A DNA stretch of 64,000 nucleotides from Streptomyces sp. NBC_01463 (GCA_036227345.1 CP109468.1:2480001-2544000); one strand, 5' to 3'; counted from the stretch's first letter, positions 24,703 through 33,917 are shown. A program made the numbers and translations. The notes: generated from the letters alone by a model not told the origin.

Positions 24703-25440
24703 ATGGTGGCCCCGCCGGACAACGACGTGATCTGGGCGCGTTCCCTGCAGCACTCCCACAACGGCTCACCCGCACTCGGCGGGGTCTCCCTGGGCATCCG
24801 CGACGGCGAGATCCTCGCGGTGACCGGCCCCCGCGGCAGTGGCAAGACGACCCTGCTGCACTGCCTCTCCGGCCAGCTCGTGCCCCAGCAGGGCGAGGTG
24901 TGGTTCAACAGCGTCCCCGTCCACACCATGGGCCCGCGGCTGCGCGAACGGCTGCGCCGGGACAAGTTCGGCTGGATCGCCCCCGAGCCCCAGCTCGTCC
25001 CCGAGTTGAACACCTGGGAGAACACCGCCCTGCCGCTGCTGCTGCGCGGCTCCTCGCACCGGGAGGCCAAGAAGGCCGCCATGGAGTGGCTGGAGCGCCT
25101 CGACATCGGCATGTGCGCCCGCAAGCGTCCGCACACCCTGCAGCAGAGCCAGCGGCAGCGGATCTCGGTGGCCCGCGCCCTGGCAGCCGCCCCCGCGGTG
25201 ATCTTCGCCGACGAGCCGACCGCGACACTGCACCGCACCGACCGCGCCCATGTGCTGCGCACCCTGACCAGCGCGGCCCGCTCGCACGGCATCACGGTGG
25301 TGCTCGCCACCCACGACGCGGAGATCGCCGCACTCGCCGACCGCGTGGTGCCGCTGCTGGACGGACGCCGGGTCGCCACCGTCGCCCTGCCCGCCGAGGC
25401 CGATACGGAGGGCCGCGCGGCGTGCTCGCTCTCCGTCTAG
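24703..25440 (+). CDS. ABC transporter ATP-binding protein with degenerate signature motif
   Basis: 245 residues. Walker A GPRGSGKT, Walker B VIFADEPTA and an H-loop (VVLATHDAE) are present. The signature helix reads LQQSQRQRIS instead of LSGGQ, so the canonical Ser-Gly-Gly is missing. The overall pattern is close to LolD/MacB-type exporters. ATG 24703 is chosen for the GAGG eight bases upstream; GTG 24694 is an alternative. The partner permease follows with a short overlap. Substrate unknown. The odd signature may mean altered ATP hydrolysis or a regulatory role. Confidence 0.85.
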   Translation: MVAPPDNDVIWARSLQHSHNGSPALGGVSLGIRDGEILAVTGPRGSGKTTLLHCLSGQLVPQQGEVWFNSVPVHTMGPRLRERLRRDKFGWIAPEPQLVPELNTWENTALPLLLRGSSHREAKKAAMEWLERLDIGMCARKRPHTLQQSQRQRISVARALAAAPAVIFADEPTATLHRTDRAHVLRTLTSAARSHGITVVLATHDAEIAALADRVVPLLDGRRVATVALPAEADTEGRAACSLSV

Positions 25441-26606
25441 CCCGCGGTTCCCATCCACTGGTCCTGATGCGGCGGCTGCTGGTCGCGGCCGCATCCGCCG
25501 GGGTCGGCTTCCTCCTGCTCTGCACGCTCGGCTACGCCTCGGGGCACCCGGCGCACTCCACGGGTTCCGTGCTGCGGCTGCTGTGGTGCTTCGTGCCGCT
25601 GGCCGCCACCGTGCAGTTCGCGGTCGCGGTGGCGCGTACGGACCCCAGCACCCGGCCGCGCTCGGGGCTGTCCGCCGTGGGCCTCGGCCCGGTGCGGCTC
25701 AGTGTGCTCGCCGCCGTCTCCACCGCCGTGTCCTGCACGCTCGGCTCGATGGTGGCGCTGCTCTTCTTCCTGCATCTGCGCGGCGACCTGTCCGGAATGC
25801 CGTTCGACGGCGCGGCGGCCGGGCTGCTGGGCGCCGAGGCACCCCTGCCCCTGGCCGCCGTCCTCGTCCTGCTGACCCTGGTGCCCGCGGCCGCGGCGAT
25901 CGCGAGCGCGCTGGCGCTGCGCACCAGGCCGGTGCGGGCCGCCGGCACCTCGGAGGACGCCGACGACCTGGTGCCCGAGGAGCGGATCCCGGCCCCGGCG
26001 GCGCCGCCGACCGGGCTGCCGTGGGGCGTCGCCCTGACGGCCGCCGGTCTCGCGGTCGAGGCGTACGCCAGTCGGGGCGCACCCGGCAGCCCCTTCCCGC
26101 TCCCCGGCAAGCTCGACTCCACACCCGCCTGGGTGCTCGTCGGATGGACCCTGACCGCGGTCGGCCTGGCCATGGCAGGACCCGGCCTGACCCACCTGTC
26201 CGGACGGCTGCTCCAGGTGGTGCGCCCCGGCGCCGTACGCCTGCTGGCGGGCCGGGTCCTGATGGACGAGGCACGCCGGATCGGCCGCCCACTGGGGGTC
26301 GTCTGCGCGGTCCTCTCCGCGGTCATCGCCGTCTTCGCGCTGTACGGGACCGGGCCGCGGCCCTTCGGCCCGCTCACCGCACTCGGCGCGCTGCTCGTCA
26401 TCGGCTGCACCACCGCGACGCTGCTGACCTCCGCCCTGGAGGCGAAGCAGGCCCGCGCCGAGACGGCGCGGGCGCTGCTGCGGCTCGGCGCACCGGCCTC
26501 GGCGCTGCGTGCGGCGACCGCCCTGCGCGCGGCCGCGCTGCTGCTCGTGTTCGCCCCGCTGACCTGGGTGATCGCCGAGCTGGCCGCACTCCCGCTGACC
26601 GCCTGA
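25422..26606 (+). CDS. ABC transporter permease, partner of the preceding ATPase
   Basis: 394 residues, about eight to ten hydrophobic segments with no recognisable EAA loop, so an exporter-type permease is likely. A central charged linker (RAAGTSEDADDLVPEER) separates two halves. GTG 25422 is chosen because GGAGGG lies 9 bases upstream, giving a 19-base overlap with the ATPase gene; ATG 25467 is the alternative. The C-terminal half has a long helix with KQARAETARALLRLG that could contact the ATPase. Substrate unknown. Confidence 0.78.
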   Translation: MLALRLARGSHPLVLMRRLLVAAASAGVGFLLLCTLGYASGHPAHSTGSVLRLLWCFVPLAATVQFAVAVARTDPSTRPRSGLSAVGLGPVRLSVLAAVSTAVSCTLGSMVALLFFLHLRGDLSGMPFDGAAAGLLGAEAPLPLAAVLVLLTLVPAAAAIASALALRTRPVRAAGTSEDADDLVPEERIPAPAAPPTGLPWGVALTAAGLAVEAYASRGAPGSPFPLPGKLDSTPAWVLVGWTLTAVGLAMAGPGLTHLSGRLLQVVRPGAVRLLAGRVLMDEARRIGRPLGVVCAVLSAVIAVFALYGTGPRPFGPLTALGALLVIGCTTATLLTSALEAKQARAETARALLRLGAPASALRAATALRAAALLLVFAPLTWVIAELAALPLTA

Positions 26607-26641
26607 ACGGACCGGCCGAGGGGTGTCCCCGGCCGGTCCGT
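26607..26641 (+). terminator. Terminator of the ABC permease gene
   Basis: Arms ACGGACCGGCC (26607-26617) and GGCCGGTCCGT (26631-26641) begin right at the permease stop codon. Confidence 0.75.
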
Positions 26642-26652
26642 AGCATGACGGC

Positions 26653-27780
26653 GTGGAGACCTCCGACGACACCGACATCACCCCCGCACCCGGCACCGAG
26701 ATCGAGTCGCTCGCCGAGTTCGACGCGGCGGTCGCCGCCGGTCCGCTGGCCGGACAGCGCGTCCAGTCCGTCGACCTGACGGAACGCAGCGCGGCCCTGC
26801 TGGCCACCGACGCGTCAGGCGCCGTCTTCTTCGGCTGCCGGATGGAACCCGCAGCGGCCGAGAAGGTGCGGGCCGAAGGCGCGTTCGTCTTCCCCCCGGT
26901 GCCGGGTCTCCCCTTCGACCCGTACCGCGGCCGGCTCTACTCCCCCGACACGCTCTACGACGGGCTGACGCGGGGCGGTTACGAGACGACGCCCGACGCC
27001 CGCGCCTACCGCTGGTTCCAGCGGACGCGCTCGGACGGCGACGCGTTCGCCTCGATGCTGCGCGCACTCCACGACGACGCGGTCTCGGACGCGCTGGACG
27101 AACTCCTCACCGGCGCCCGGGTGGTCGGCGTCATGGGCGGCCACGCGACACTCCGCGGCAGCGACTCGTACGCCGCCGCTGCCCGCCTCGGCAGGACCCT
27201 GGCCCGCAGCGGCCTGACGGTGGCCACGGGCGGCGGCCCGGGCGCGATGGAGGCGGCCAACCTGGGCGCCTACGCGGCTCCGCACCCCGACCCGATGCTG
27301 GACAAGGCCTGCGAACTCCTGGCCGCGGTCCCCTCGTTCACCCCTTCGGTCTCCGACTGGGCGCTGGCCGCGTTCGCGGTGCGCGAGCGGTGGCCGGACG
27401 GCGGCGGGTCCGTGGCGATCCCCACCTGGTTCTACGGCCACGAGCCGCCGAACCCGTTCGCCGACCACATCGCCAAGTACTTCGCCAACGCCCTGCGGGA
27501 GGACGGCCTGCTGGCCCGCTCGACCGCGGGCGTGATATTCCTGCCGGGAGCGGCCGGCACGGTGCAGGAGATCTTCGACAGCACCACCCCGAACTACTAC
27601 GGATCGCGCGGCGAACCGTCCCCGATGGTGCTGGTGGGACGCGACCACTGGACACACGAGCTGCCCGCATGGCCCCTGCTCCGGGCACTCGCCGCGGGCA
27701 GGCCGATGGAGTCCCGTATCGCGCTCGTCGACTCGGTGGAGGAGGCGCCGGAGGCGCTCGCGCGGATGTCGGGGGCGTAG
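26653..27780 (+). CDS. LOG-family Rossmann-fold protein
   Basis: 375 residues, longer than typical cytokinin-riboside LOG enzymes because of about 135 extra N-terminal residues. The LOG core carries GVMGGHATLRG, TGGGPGAMEAANLGA and a variant of the PGGxGTxxE motif (PGAAGTVQEIF, second Gly replaced by Ala). LOG proteins hydrolyse nucleotide-5'-monophosphate N-glycosidic bonds; activity here is uncertain. GTG 26653 lacks a ribosome site, but TAGCAT ends seven bases before it, which fits a leaderless transcript. It is convergent with the thiamine transporter operon, 13 bases apart. Confidence 0.85.
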   Translation: METSDDTDITPAPGTEIESLAEFDAAVAAGPLAGQRVQSVDLTERSAALLATDASGAVFFGCRMEPAAAEKVRAEGAFVFPPVPGLPFDPYRGRLYSPDTLYDGLTRGGYETTPDARAYRWFQRTRSDGDAFASMLRALHDDAVSDALDELLTGARVVGVMGGHATLRGSDSYAAAARLGRTLARSGLTVATGGGPGAMEAANLGAYAAPHPDPMLDKACELLAAVPSFTPSVSDWALAAFAVRERWPDGGGSVAIPTWFYGHEPPNPFADHIAKYFANALREDGLLARSTAGVIFLPGAAGTVQEIFDSTTPNYYGSRGEPSPMVLVGRDHWTHELPAWPLLRALAAGRPMESRIALVDSVEEAPEALARMSGA

Positions 27781-27793
27781 CGCCCTCGACCCG

Positions 27794-28819
27794 TCAGAAG
27801 ACGGCAGGCAGCACGACGCTCTCCGCCGCGTCGAAGGTGACCCCGACTCGCGCGCCCTCGTCCGGCGTGCCGTTCAGCGGGCACTCCGCGTCCAGGACCG
27901 GGCCGTGCTCGGGGTGGAGCTTCACGGCGACGTGGTTGCCGCGGAAGGTCCGGGCGCCCACGGTGCAGCGCAGGCCGTCCTCCGGGGCGCCGATCCGGAC
28001 GCCCACCGGGCGCACCAGCAGATCGCAGGCCCCCTGCGGCGATCCGGCGGGTACCGGCACCTTGCCCCAGTCCGTGTCGGCGGCCTCGCCGGTGACCGTC
28101 GCCTCCACCACGTTGTCGAAGCCGAGGAAGCGGGCGACGAACGCCGAGGCGGGACGCTGCCAGACCTCCAGGGGGGTGCCCACCTGGGCGATGCGTCCGT
28201 CGCGCATCACGACGACCCGGTCGGCCAGTGCGAAGGCCTCGCCCTGGTCGTGGGTGACGGCGAGCACGGTCGTGCCCAGGCGGGCGAAGAGGGTGCGCAG
28301 TTCGACGACGAGGCGTTCGCGCAGGCTGCGGTCGAGCTGGCCGAGCGGTTCGTCCAGCATCAGCAGCTTGGGCCGGGGGGCCAGCGCCCGGGCGAGGGCG
28401 ACGCGCTGCTGCTCACCGCCCGAGAGCGCGGCCACGGCGCGGCGTCCGGCGCCGGGAAGTCCCACCAGGTCCAGGAGTTCGGCGACCTTGTGCTGCTGCT
28501 CGCTCCGGCTCACGCCGTGCATCCGCAGCCCGAAGGCGACGTTGGCCCCGACGTCCCGGTGCGGGAACAGCTGGTGGTCCTGGAACATCAGGCCGAGTCC
28601 GCGCCGGTGCACCGGCACCCCGTCCTGGTCGGCGCCGTCGAGCAGCACCCGTCCGGCGTCGGTCTGCTGAAGGCCCGCGACCGCCCTCAGCAGAGTGGAC
28701 TTGCCACTGCCGCTCGGCCCCAGCACGCAGACGATCTCGTGCTCGGCGACCTCCAGGTCCACCGCGTCGAGCGCCGGGCGGTCACCGAAGCGCACGGTGA
28801 CCGATTCGAGTGTCAGCAT
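27794..28819 (-). CDS. Thiamine-type ABC transporter ATP-binding protein
   Basis: 341 residues. Walker A GPSGSGKS, Q-loop MFQDHQLFPH, signature LSGGEQQR, Walker B LLMLDEP and H-loop VTHDQGEA are all intact. A C-terminal TOBE-like domain of about 100 residues is present (RTFRGNHVAVKL). The gene is last in an operon headed by a TPP riboswitch and a ThiB-like binding protein, which assigns thiamine or a phosphate ester as substrate. The start at 28819 lies two bases after the permease stop, with GGGGAG upstream. The in-frame upstream extension is permease shadow. Confidence 0.9.
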   Translation of the reverse strand: MLTLESVTVRFGDRPALDAVDLEVAEHEIVCVLGPSGSGKSTLLRAVAGLQQTDAGRVLLDGADQDGVPVHRRGLGLMFQDHQLFPHRDVGANVAFGLRMHGVSRSEQQHKVAELLDLVGLPGAGRRAVAALSGGEQQRVALARALAPRPKLLMLDEPLGQLDRSLRERLVVELRTLFARLGTTVLAVTHDQGEAFALADRVVVMRDGRIAQVGTPLEVWQRPASAFVARFLGFDNVVEATVTGEAADTDWGKVPVPAGSPQGACDLLVRPVGVRIGAPEDGLRCTVGARTFRGNHVAVKLHPEHGPVLDAECPLNGTPDEGARVGVTFDAAESVVLPAVF

Positions 28820-28821
28820 CC

Positions 28822-30546
28822 CTAGAACTCCCCGGATCGGTCGGTGCGGATACGTTCGAGCAGCAGCAGCGACACCGCGCACACGAGCATCAGAATGGTG
28901 CTGAGGGCCATCGCCTGCCCGTAGTTGAGCTCCCCGGACCGTCCCAGCAGCCGGGCGACGGCGACCGGGAGCGTGGGGTTGTCGGGCCGTGCGATGAACA
29001 CCGTGGCGCCGAACTCGCCGAGTGACACGGCGAACGCGAAGCCCGCCGCGACCAGCAGTGCCCGGCGCACCAGCGGCAGGTCCACCTCGCGCCAGGCCCG
29101 CAGCGGCGAGGCGCCGAGGACCGCGGCCGCCTCGCGCAGCCGGCCGTCCACCGCTCTGAGGACCGGCAGCATGGTGCGTACGACGAAGGGCACGCCGACG
29201 AGCGCCTGGGCGAGCGGCACCAGGATCCAGGAGGTCCGCAGGTCCAGCGGCGGTTTGTCGAGGGTGATCAGGAAGCCGAAGCCGACGGTGACGGCGGAGA
29301 CCCCGAGCGGCAGCATCAGCAGTGCGTCGAAGCCCCGGACGAGCCGGCCCGCCTTCCGGGTCAGGGCCGCCGCGGCCAGTCCCCCGACGACCAGCGCGAT
29401 GAGGGTGGCGACCACGGCGTAACGCAGCGAGTTCCCGATCGCTTCGAGGGGCGCGACCAGGAACGTACCGCTGTTGGCCTCCGCCGATCCGAGCGCACGG
29501 TAGTACGCGAATCCGTGGCCGCCGGACACGTCGAGCGACCGCTCCACCAGGACGGCGAGCGGCAGCAGGATCAGCACCAGGACGGTCAGCAGGACGCCGC
29601 CGAGCAGCGCCCACTGGCCCGCGCCGCGGGGCCTGCGGGCGGTCTGCGCCGGGTCGACGAGCTTCAGCGCGGTCTCCCGGCGCCGTACGGTCCACGCGTG
29701 CACGGCGAGGACGGCGCCCACGGCGACGAACTGCACCAGGGTCAGCACGGCGGCCGTCGGCAGGGCGAGCAGTTGCGCGGTCTGCCGGTAGATCTCCACT
29801 TCCAGCGTGGAGAAGCCGGGGCCGCCGAGGATCTGTACGACTCCGAAGGACGTGAAGGTGAAGAGGAAGACCATCAGCGCGGCGGCGGCCACGGCGGGGC
29901 CGAGCGCGGGGAGGGTGACCCGGCACCAGGCGGCGAACCGTCCGGCGCCCAGGACCCGCGCGGCCTCCTCCTGCCGCGGGTCGAGCTGCGACCAGAGGCC
30001 GCCGACGGTACGGACGACGACCGCGTAGTTGAAGAAGCCATGGGCCAGCAGGATCGCCCACACCGTGGTGTCGAGCCGGACCCCCCACAGCTCGTCGAGG
30101 AAGCCGCCACGGCCCAGCAGCGCGAGGAACGCGGTGCCGACGACGACGGTCGGCAGGACGAACGGCACGGTGACGACGGCCCGGAGCAGCTGCTTCCCGG
30201 GGAAGTCGAACCGGGCGAAGACGTACGCGCCCGGCAGGGCGATCAGCAGGGTCAGCGCGGTCGAGGCGAGCGCCTGCCAGAGGGTGAACCAGAGGACGTC
30301 CTGGATGTCGGACCGGCTCAGCACCTCGCCGATCCGTCCGAACTGCCACACCCCGCCGTCCTTGAGCCCGCGTCCGACGATCGCGACGACGGGGTAGGCG
30401 AAGAACAGCGCGAAGAACGCGACGGGCACGGCCATGAGACCGAGCCGCAGCGCGCCCCCGCGCAGCGACCGGGCGCGCGCGGCCTTCCCGCGCGCGCCCG
30501 GTCCGCGTACGGGAGTCTTCGCTACTTCACTACGAGCGAGGACCAT
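28822..30546 (-). CDS. Thiamine-type ABC transporter permease (fused two-domain, ThiP-like)
   Basis: 574 residues, about twelve membrane helices. It is a tandem fusion of two permease halves, each with an EAA loop (EEAARVLGAGRF and REAAAVLGASPL), so one chain can form the whole channel, as in ThiP and AfuB proteins. The ATG at 30546 lies inside the binding-protein gene (25-base overlap), indicating translational coupling; GTG 30558 is the alternative. Transport of thiamine is inferred from the riboswitch. Confidence 0.9.
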   Translation of the reverse strand: MVLARSEVAKTPVRGPGARGKAARARSLRGGALRLGLMAVPVAFFALFFAYPVVAIVGRGLKDGGVWQFGRIGEVLSRSDIQDVLWFTLWQALASTALTLLIALPGAYVFARFDFPGKQLLRAVVTVPFVLPTVVVGTAFLALLGRGGFLDELWGVRLDTTVWAILLAHGFFNYAVVVRTVGGLWSQLDPRQEEAARVLGAGRFAAWCRVTLPALGPAVAAAALMVFLFTFTSFGVVQILGGPGFSTLEVEIYRQTAQLLALPTAAVLTLVQFVAVGAVLAVHAWTVRRRETALKLVDPAQTARRPRGAGQWALLGGVLLTVLVLILLPLAVLVERSLDVSGGHGFAYYRALGSAEANSGTFLVAPLEAIGNSLRYAVVATLIALVVGGLAAAALTRKAGRLVRGFDALLMLPLGVSAVTVGFGFLITLDKPPLDLRTSWILVPLAQALVGVPFVVRTMLPVLRAVDGRLREAAAVLGASPLRAWREVDLPLVRRALLVAAGFAFAVSLGEFGATVFIARPDNPTLPVAVARLLGRSGELNYGQAMALSTILMLVCAVSLLLLERIRTDRSGEF

Positions 30547-31631
30547 GACTGGACCCACTGCTCACGGTTCTTGGCGATCGTGTCCGGGGCGACGGTCGTC
30601 GGCCGGTCGACCGTGGCGCCGAACTCCGTGAAGAGGTCAGGCACCTTCGCGCCCTTGGTGACCGGGCTGACGAACATGTTGAGCGGCATGTCCTCCTGGA
30701 ACTTCTTGCCGATCAGGAAGTCCAGCAGGGCCTTGCCGCCCGCCTCGTTCTTCGCCCCGTCGAGCAGACCGGCGAACTCGATCTGCCGGAAGCACGTCCC
30801 GGTCGCGACGCCGGTCGGGGCGGTCTTCGGCTGCGGGTCCGCGTACAGCACCTCGACGGGCGGGCTGGACGCGTAGCTGACGACGAGCGGCCGGTCGGCC
30901 TTGGCCTTCTTGCCGCCCGCGGAGCCGGAGAACTCCTCGTTGTACGCCTGCTCCCAGCCGTCGACGACCTTGACGCCGTTGTCCTTCAGCTTCTTCCAGT
31001 AGTCCTGGTAGCCGTCCTCGCCGTAGGTGGCGACGGTGCCGAGGAGGAAGCCGAGGCCGGGCGAGGAGGTCGCGGCGTTCTCGGTGACGAGGAGGTTCTT
31101 GTACGCGGGCTTCGCGAGGTCGTCGAAGGTCTTCGGCGGCGCGAGCTTCTTGTCGGCGAAGTACTTCTTGTCGTAGTTGACGCAGATGTCGCCGGTGTCG
31201 ACGGGCGTCACCCGGTGCTTCTCGGCGTCCAGCTGCACATCGGCCGCGACCTGGCCGATGCCCTTGGCGGCGTACGGCGTGAACAGGCCGTTGTCGAGGG
31301 CGCGGGAGAGCAGGGTGTTGTCGACGCCGAAGAACACGTCACCGCGGGGCGAGCCCTTGGTGAGGATCTCCTGGTTGAGGGCGGCGCCGGCGTCCCCGCT
31401 CTTCAGCACCTTGACGGTGTAGCCGGTCTCCCGGGTGAACTCCTTCAGTACGCCCTTGGAGGCGTTGAAGGAGTCGTGGCTGACGAGGGTGACGGTCTTG
31501 GAGCCGGAGCCCTTGGTGCCGCCCGAGCCGGTGCCGGCGGCCGAGTCGTCGGAGCTTCCGCATCCGGCGAGCGCGGTGGCTCCGAGCGCGGCGGCGACGG
31601 CCGTCACCGCGATCTTCCTGGTGGTGCTCAT
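30522..31631 (-). CDS. thiB: Thiamine-type ABC transporter substrate-binding lipoprotein (ThiB-like)
   Basis: 369 residues. Lipoprotein signal peptide with lipobox LAGC (Cys24) and a Ser/Gly/Thr-rich linker. The mature protein has the ThiB pattern VTLVSHDSFNASKGVLKEF, DVFFGVDNTLLSRA, WEQAYNEEFSG and SYASSPPVEVLYAD, the last two lining the thiamine pocket in this family. AGGAGG lies 6-7 bases before ATG 31631 and sits in a hairpin next to a TPP riboswitch, so expression should fall when thiamine is plentiful. Confidence 0.93.
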   Translation of the reverse strand: MSTTRKIAVTAVAAALGATALAGCGSSDDSAAGTGSGGTKGSGSKTVTLVSHDSFNASKGVLKEFTRETGYTVKVLKSGDAGAALNQEILTKGSPRGDVFFGVDNTLLSRALDNGLFTPYAAKGIGQVAADVQLDAEKHRVTPVDTGDICVNYDKKYFADKKLAPPKTFDDLAKPAYKNLLVTENAATSSPGLGFLLGTVATYGEDGYQDYWKKLKDNGVKVVDGWEQAYNEEFSGSAGGKKAKADRPLVVSYASSPPVEVLYADPQPKTAPTGVATGTCFRQIEFAGLLDGAKNEAGGKALLDFLIGKKFQEDMPLNMFVSPVTKGAKVPDLFTEFGATVDRPTTVAPDTIAKNREQWVQSWSSLVVK

Positions 31632-31639
31632 GTGATTCC

Positions 31640-31704
31640 TCCTGGGATGACCAGGAAGAGACGCGGCCCTGCCCGCGCCGGTGGAAACCGGATGCGGGCA
31701 GGGC
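31640..31704 (-). promoter_or_regulatory. Expression-platform hairpins of the TPP riboswitch
   Basis: Two stems lie between the aptamer and the thiB start on the minus strand. TCCTGG (31651-31656) pairs with CCAGGA (31640-31645), covering part of the AGGAGG ribosome site. A larger stem has perfect 11-base arms (31666-31676 with 31694-31704) and an inner CCGG/CCGG pair. A translational switch with possible termination is inferred. Confidence 0.65.
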
Positions 31705-31720
31705 GCAACAGCTTGAGTAA

Positions 31721-31820
31721 GGTCCGAACTTCCTACCCGGAATGACCCGGGCGAGGTTCAGAGGGTCTGCGGCCAACCTGTCCTTGGTGCCGCACTCTCA
31801 GCGCTGTGGCGCTCCCCTGT
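31721..31820 (-). promoter_or_regulatory. TPP (thiamine pyrophosphate) riboswitch, THI element
   Basis: Read on the minus strand, the sequence has the conserved THI-box parts in order: GGGAGCGCC, GCGCTGAGAGTGCGGC, ACCCTCTGAACCTC, and the closing GGGTCATTCCGGGTAGGAAGTTC. CTGAGA, TGAACCT and GTAGGAA match the known TPP-binding core. It is 90 bases upstream of the thiamine transporter operon, as expected. Confidence 0.95.
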
Positions 31821-31889
31821 CGGAATATGAAGTTGGTTTCGAGCGGTGAACCTGTCTTTCCAGCCCAGGCTACACGCCCGATTTCGGCC

Positions 31890-32996
31890 TCAGCGCTCGG
31901 ATGCCGCCAGCTGTCCGCAGGCCCCGTCGATCTCCTGGCCCCGGGTGTCCCGGACGGTCACCGGCACCCCGTGGGCGGCGATCGCCTCGACGAACGCCTT
32001 CTCGTCCTCGGGCCGCGAGGCGGTCCACTTCGAGCCGGGCGTCGGGTTCAGCGGGATGAGGTTGACGTGGACCCGCTTGCCCTTGAGGAGCCGGCCGAGC
32101 CGGTCACCCCGCCAGGCCTGGTCGTTGATGTCGCGGATCAGCGCGTACTCGATGGAGATGCGGCGGCCGGACTTCTCCGCGTACTCCCATGCGGCGTCCA
32201 GGACCTCGTTGACGTTCCACCGGGTGTTCACGGGCACGAGCGTGTCGCGCAGCTCGTCGTCCGGGGCGTGCAGCGAGACGGCGAGCCGGCACTTGAAGCC
32301 CTCGTCCGCGAAACGGAGCATCGCGGGCACGAGGCCGACGGTGGAGACGGTGATCCCGCGCTGCGAGAGCCCCAGCCCGTCCGGCTCGGGGTCGGTCAGC
32401 CGGCGGATCGCGCCGACCACCCGGTTGTAGTTGGCGAGCGGTTCGCCCATGCCCATGAAGACGATGTTGGACAGCCGCGCCGGCCCGCCCGGGACCTCGC
32501 CGTCACGCAGCGCCCGCATGCCGTCCACGATCTGGTGGACGATCTCCGCGGTGGACAGGTTCCGGTCGAGCCCGGCCTGCCCGGTGGCGCAGAACGGACA
32601 GTTCATCCCGCAGCCGGCCTGCGAGGAGATGCACATCGTGACGCGCTCGGGGTAGCGCATCAGCACGGACTCGACGAGCGTCCCGTCGTGCAGCTTCCAC
32701 AGCGTCTTGCGGGTGGTGTCCTCGTCACAGCTGATGTGCCGCACCACGGACATCAGATCGGGGAACATCGCCTCGGCGAGCTTGTCCCGCGATCCGGCCG
32801 GAATGTTGGTCCACTCCGCCGGGTCGTGCGCGTACCGCGCGAAGTAGTGCTGCGAGAGCTGCTGGGCGCGGAACGGCTTCTCGCCGATCGCGGCGACCGC
32901 TTCCTTGCGCTCGGCGGGCGTGAGGTCGGCGAGGTGCCGCGGCGGCTTCTTGGCTCCGCGGGGCGCGACGAAAGTGAGTTCTCCGGGCTTAGGCAT
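31890..32996 (-). CDS. rlmN: 23S rRNA (adenine2503-C2)/tRNA methyltransferase RlmN
   Basis: Radical-SAM methyltransferase that makes 2-methyladenosine at A2503 of 23S rRNA and A37 of some tRNAs. 368 residues, normal length. The cluster motif CGMNCPFC binds the 4Fe-4S centre. [13 protein letters not shown] and [11 protein letters not shown] follow, and a C-terminal Cys in [12 protein letters not shown] corresponds to the catalytic methyl-carrying cysteine. It is leftward, upstream of and separate from the riboswitch-controlled operon. Confidence 0.96.
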   Translation of the reverse strand: MPKPGELTFVAPRGAKKPPRHLADLTPAERKEAVAAIGEKPFRAQQLSQHYFARYAHDPAEWTNIPAGSRDKLAEAMFPDLMSVVRHISCDEDTTRKTLWKLHDGTLVESVLMRYPERVTMCISSQAGCGMNCPFCATGQAGLDRNLSTAEIVHQIVDGMRALRDGEVPGGPARLSNIVFMGMGEPLANYNRVVGAIRRLTDPEPDGLGLSQRGITVSTVGLVPAMLRFADEGFKCRLAVSLHAPDDELRDTLVPVNTRWNVNEVLDAAWEYAEKSGRRISIEYALIRDINDQAWRGDRLGRLLKGKRVHVNLIPLNPTPGSKWTASRPEDEKAFVEAIAAHGVPVTVRDTRGQEIDGACGQLAASER

Positions 32997-33255
32997 GGTT
33001 CCTCCAGTGTCGCAGACACGCCACGGTCCTCGTGGCCGTCGCCTGCTCCGCCGGAGCCCCTACCGCTGCCGCGCACCGTCACAGGCCGGCAGTGCCCTGC
33101 GCGGGCCTGCCCCGACGCGCTCGAGGGCCGTCGAGGCAGGCCGCGCTTTCGTGATGGATCACACCGAAACGGACCCAAATTCCGGGCCGTCCACCAGGCC
33201 GCGATGCGTGGGAAATGCCGTCGCCTTCGGCGCATCCACGGAGAACAATCCAGGC

Positions 33256-33873
33256 ATGGGGAGTGACATGTACGGATTCATCGAGTGCCGCTGGGATCGC
33301 TGGCTGGACGAGGAGGACCGCCGCTGGACGGCGGCCGTCAGCCTCTCGCACCTCTACAACGGGCGCTCCTACGTCGGCTTCGGCGCCCTGTTCGGTGTCC
33401 GGGATACCACCTCGTTCCGTCCGTTGGCCGATCACCGAGGCCTGCCTCCCGACGCATCCCAGGAGGCCCGCGCCGATTTCGAACCCTGGTCCGACCTGCA
33501 CGGCGCGTCGTGGATCACCTGGGCGGAGCTGCTGACGGCGGACTGGGAGGAGGCCGCGAACGAGGTCGATGCATGCGTTCACGAGTACCGCCGGAGGTCC
33601 GACGGGAGCTGGGAGATGCACGGTCAGAACACCGACCTCACCCGATTCGCCGAGCTGGCCGGCATCAACGACCCCCATGCCCTGTACCGGGCGGGCAGCA
33701 TCCACCCCGAGGGCACCGAGTGGCCGGACGGCGACCGGCTCTTCCGTATCGGCCGTCTCCGGCGGAAGGATGCCGTTCCGGACAGCGACTGGGGGGCCGT
33801 GTGGTCGGTCATGCGCACGCTGGCGGGACTGCACGGCGACGAGGGTGTCCGCCTGGTCGTCTGGTTCGACTGA
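33256..33873 (+). CDS. Conserved hypothetical protein (MGSD-type, actinobacterial/phage-like family)
   Basis: 205 residues, no membrane helix or signal peptide. Tryptophan-rich and acidic. The opening MGSDMYGFIECR and the end EGVRLVVWFD resemble a small family I recall from Streptomyces and actinophages, with unknown function. ATG 33256 is chosen because it keeps the family-like MGSD start; ATG 33268 has a better ribosome site (GGGGAG). It is an isolated gene between rlmN and cdsA, ending at a shared hairpin. I cannot propose a role. Confidence 0.72.
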   Translation: MGSDMYGFIECRWDRWLDEEDRRWTAAVSLSHLYNGRSYVGFGALFGVRDTTSFRPLADHRGLPPDASQEARADFEPWSDLHGASWITWAELLTADWEEAANEVDACVHEYRRRSDGSWEMHGQNTDLTRFAELAGINDPHALYRAGSIHPEGTEWPDGDRLFRIGRLRRKDAVPDSDWGAVWSVMRTLAGLHGDEGVRLVVWFD

Positions 33874-33917
33874 CTGAGCCGGTCACCGAGCACGGGGCCG
33901 GGCGCCGCACACAGCAA

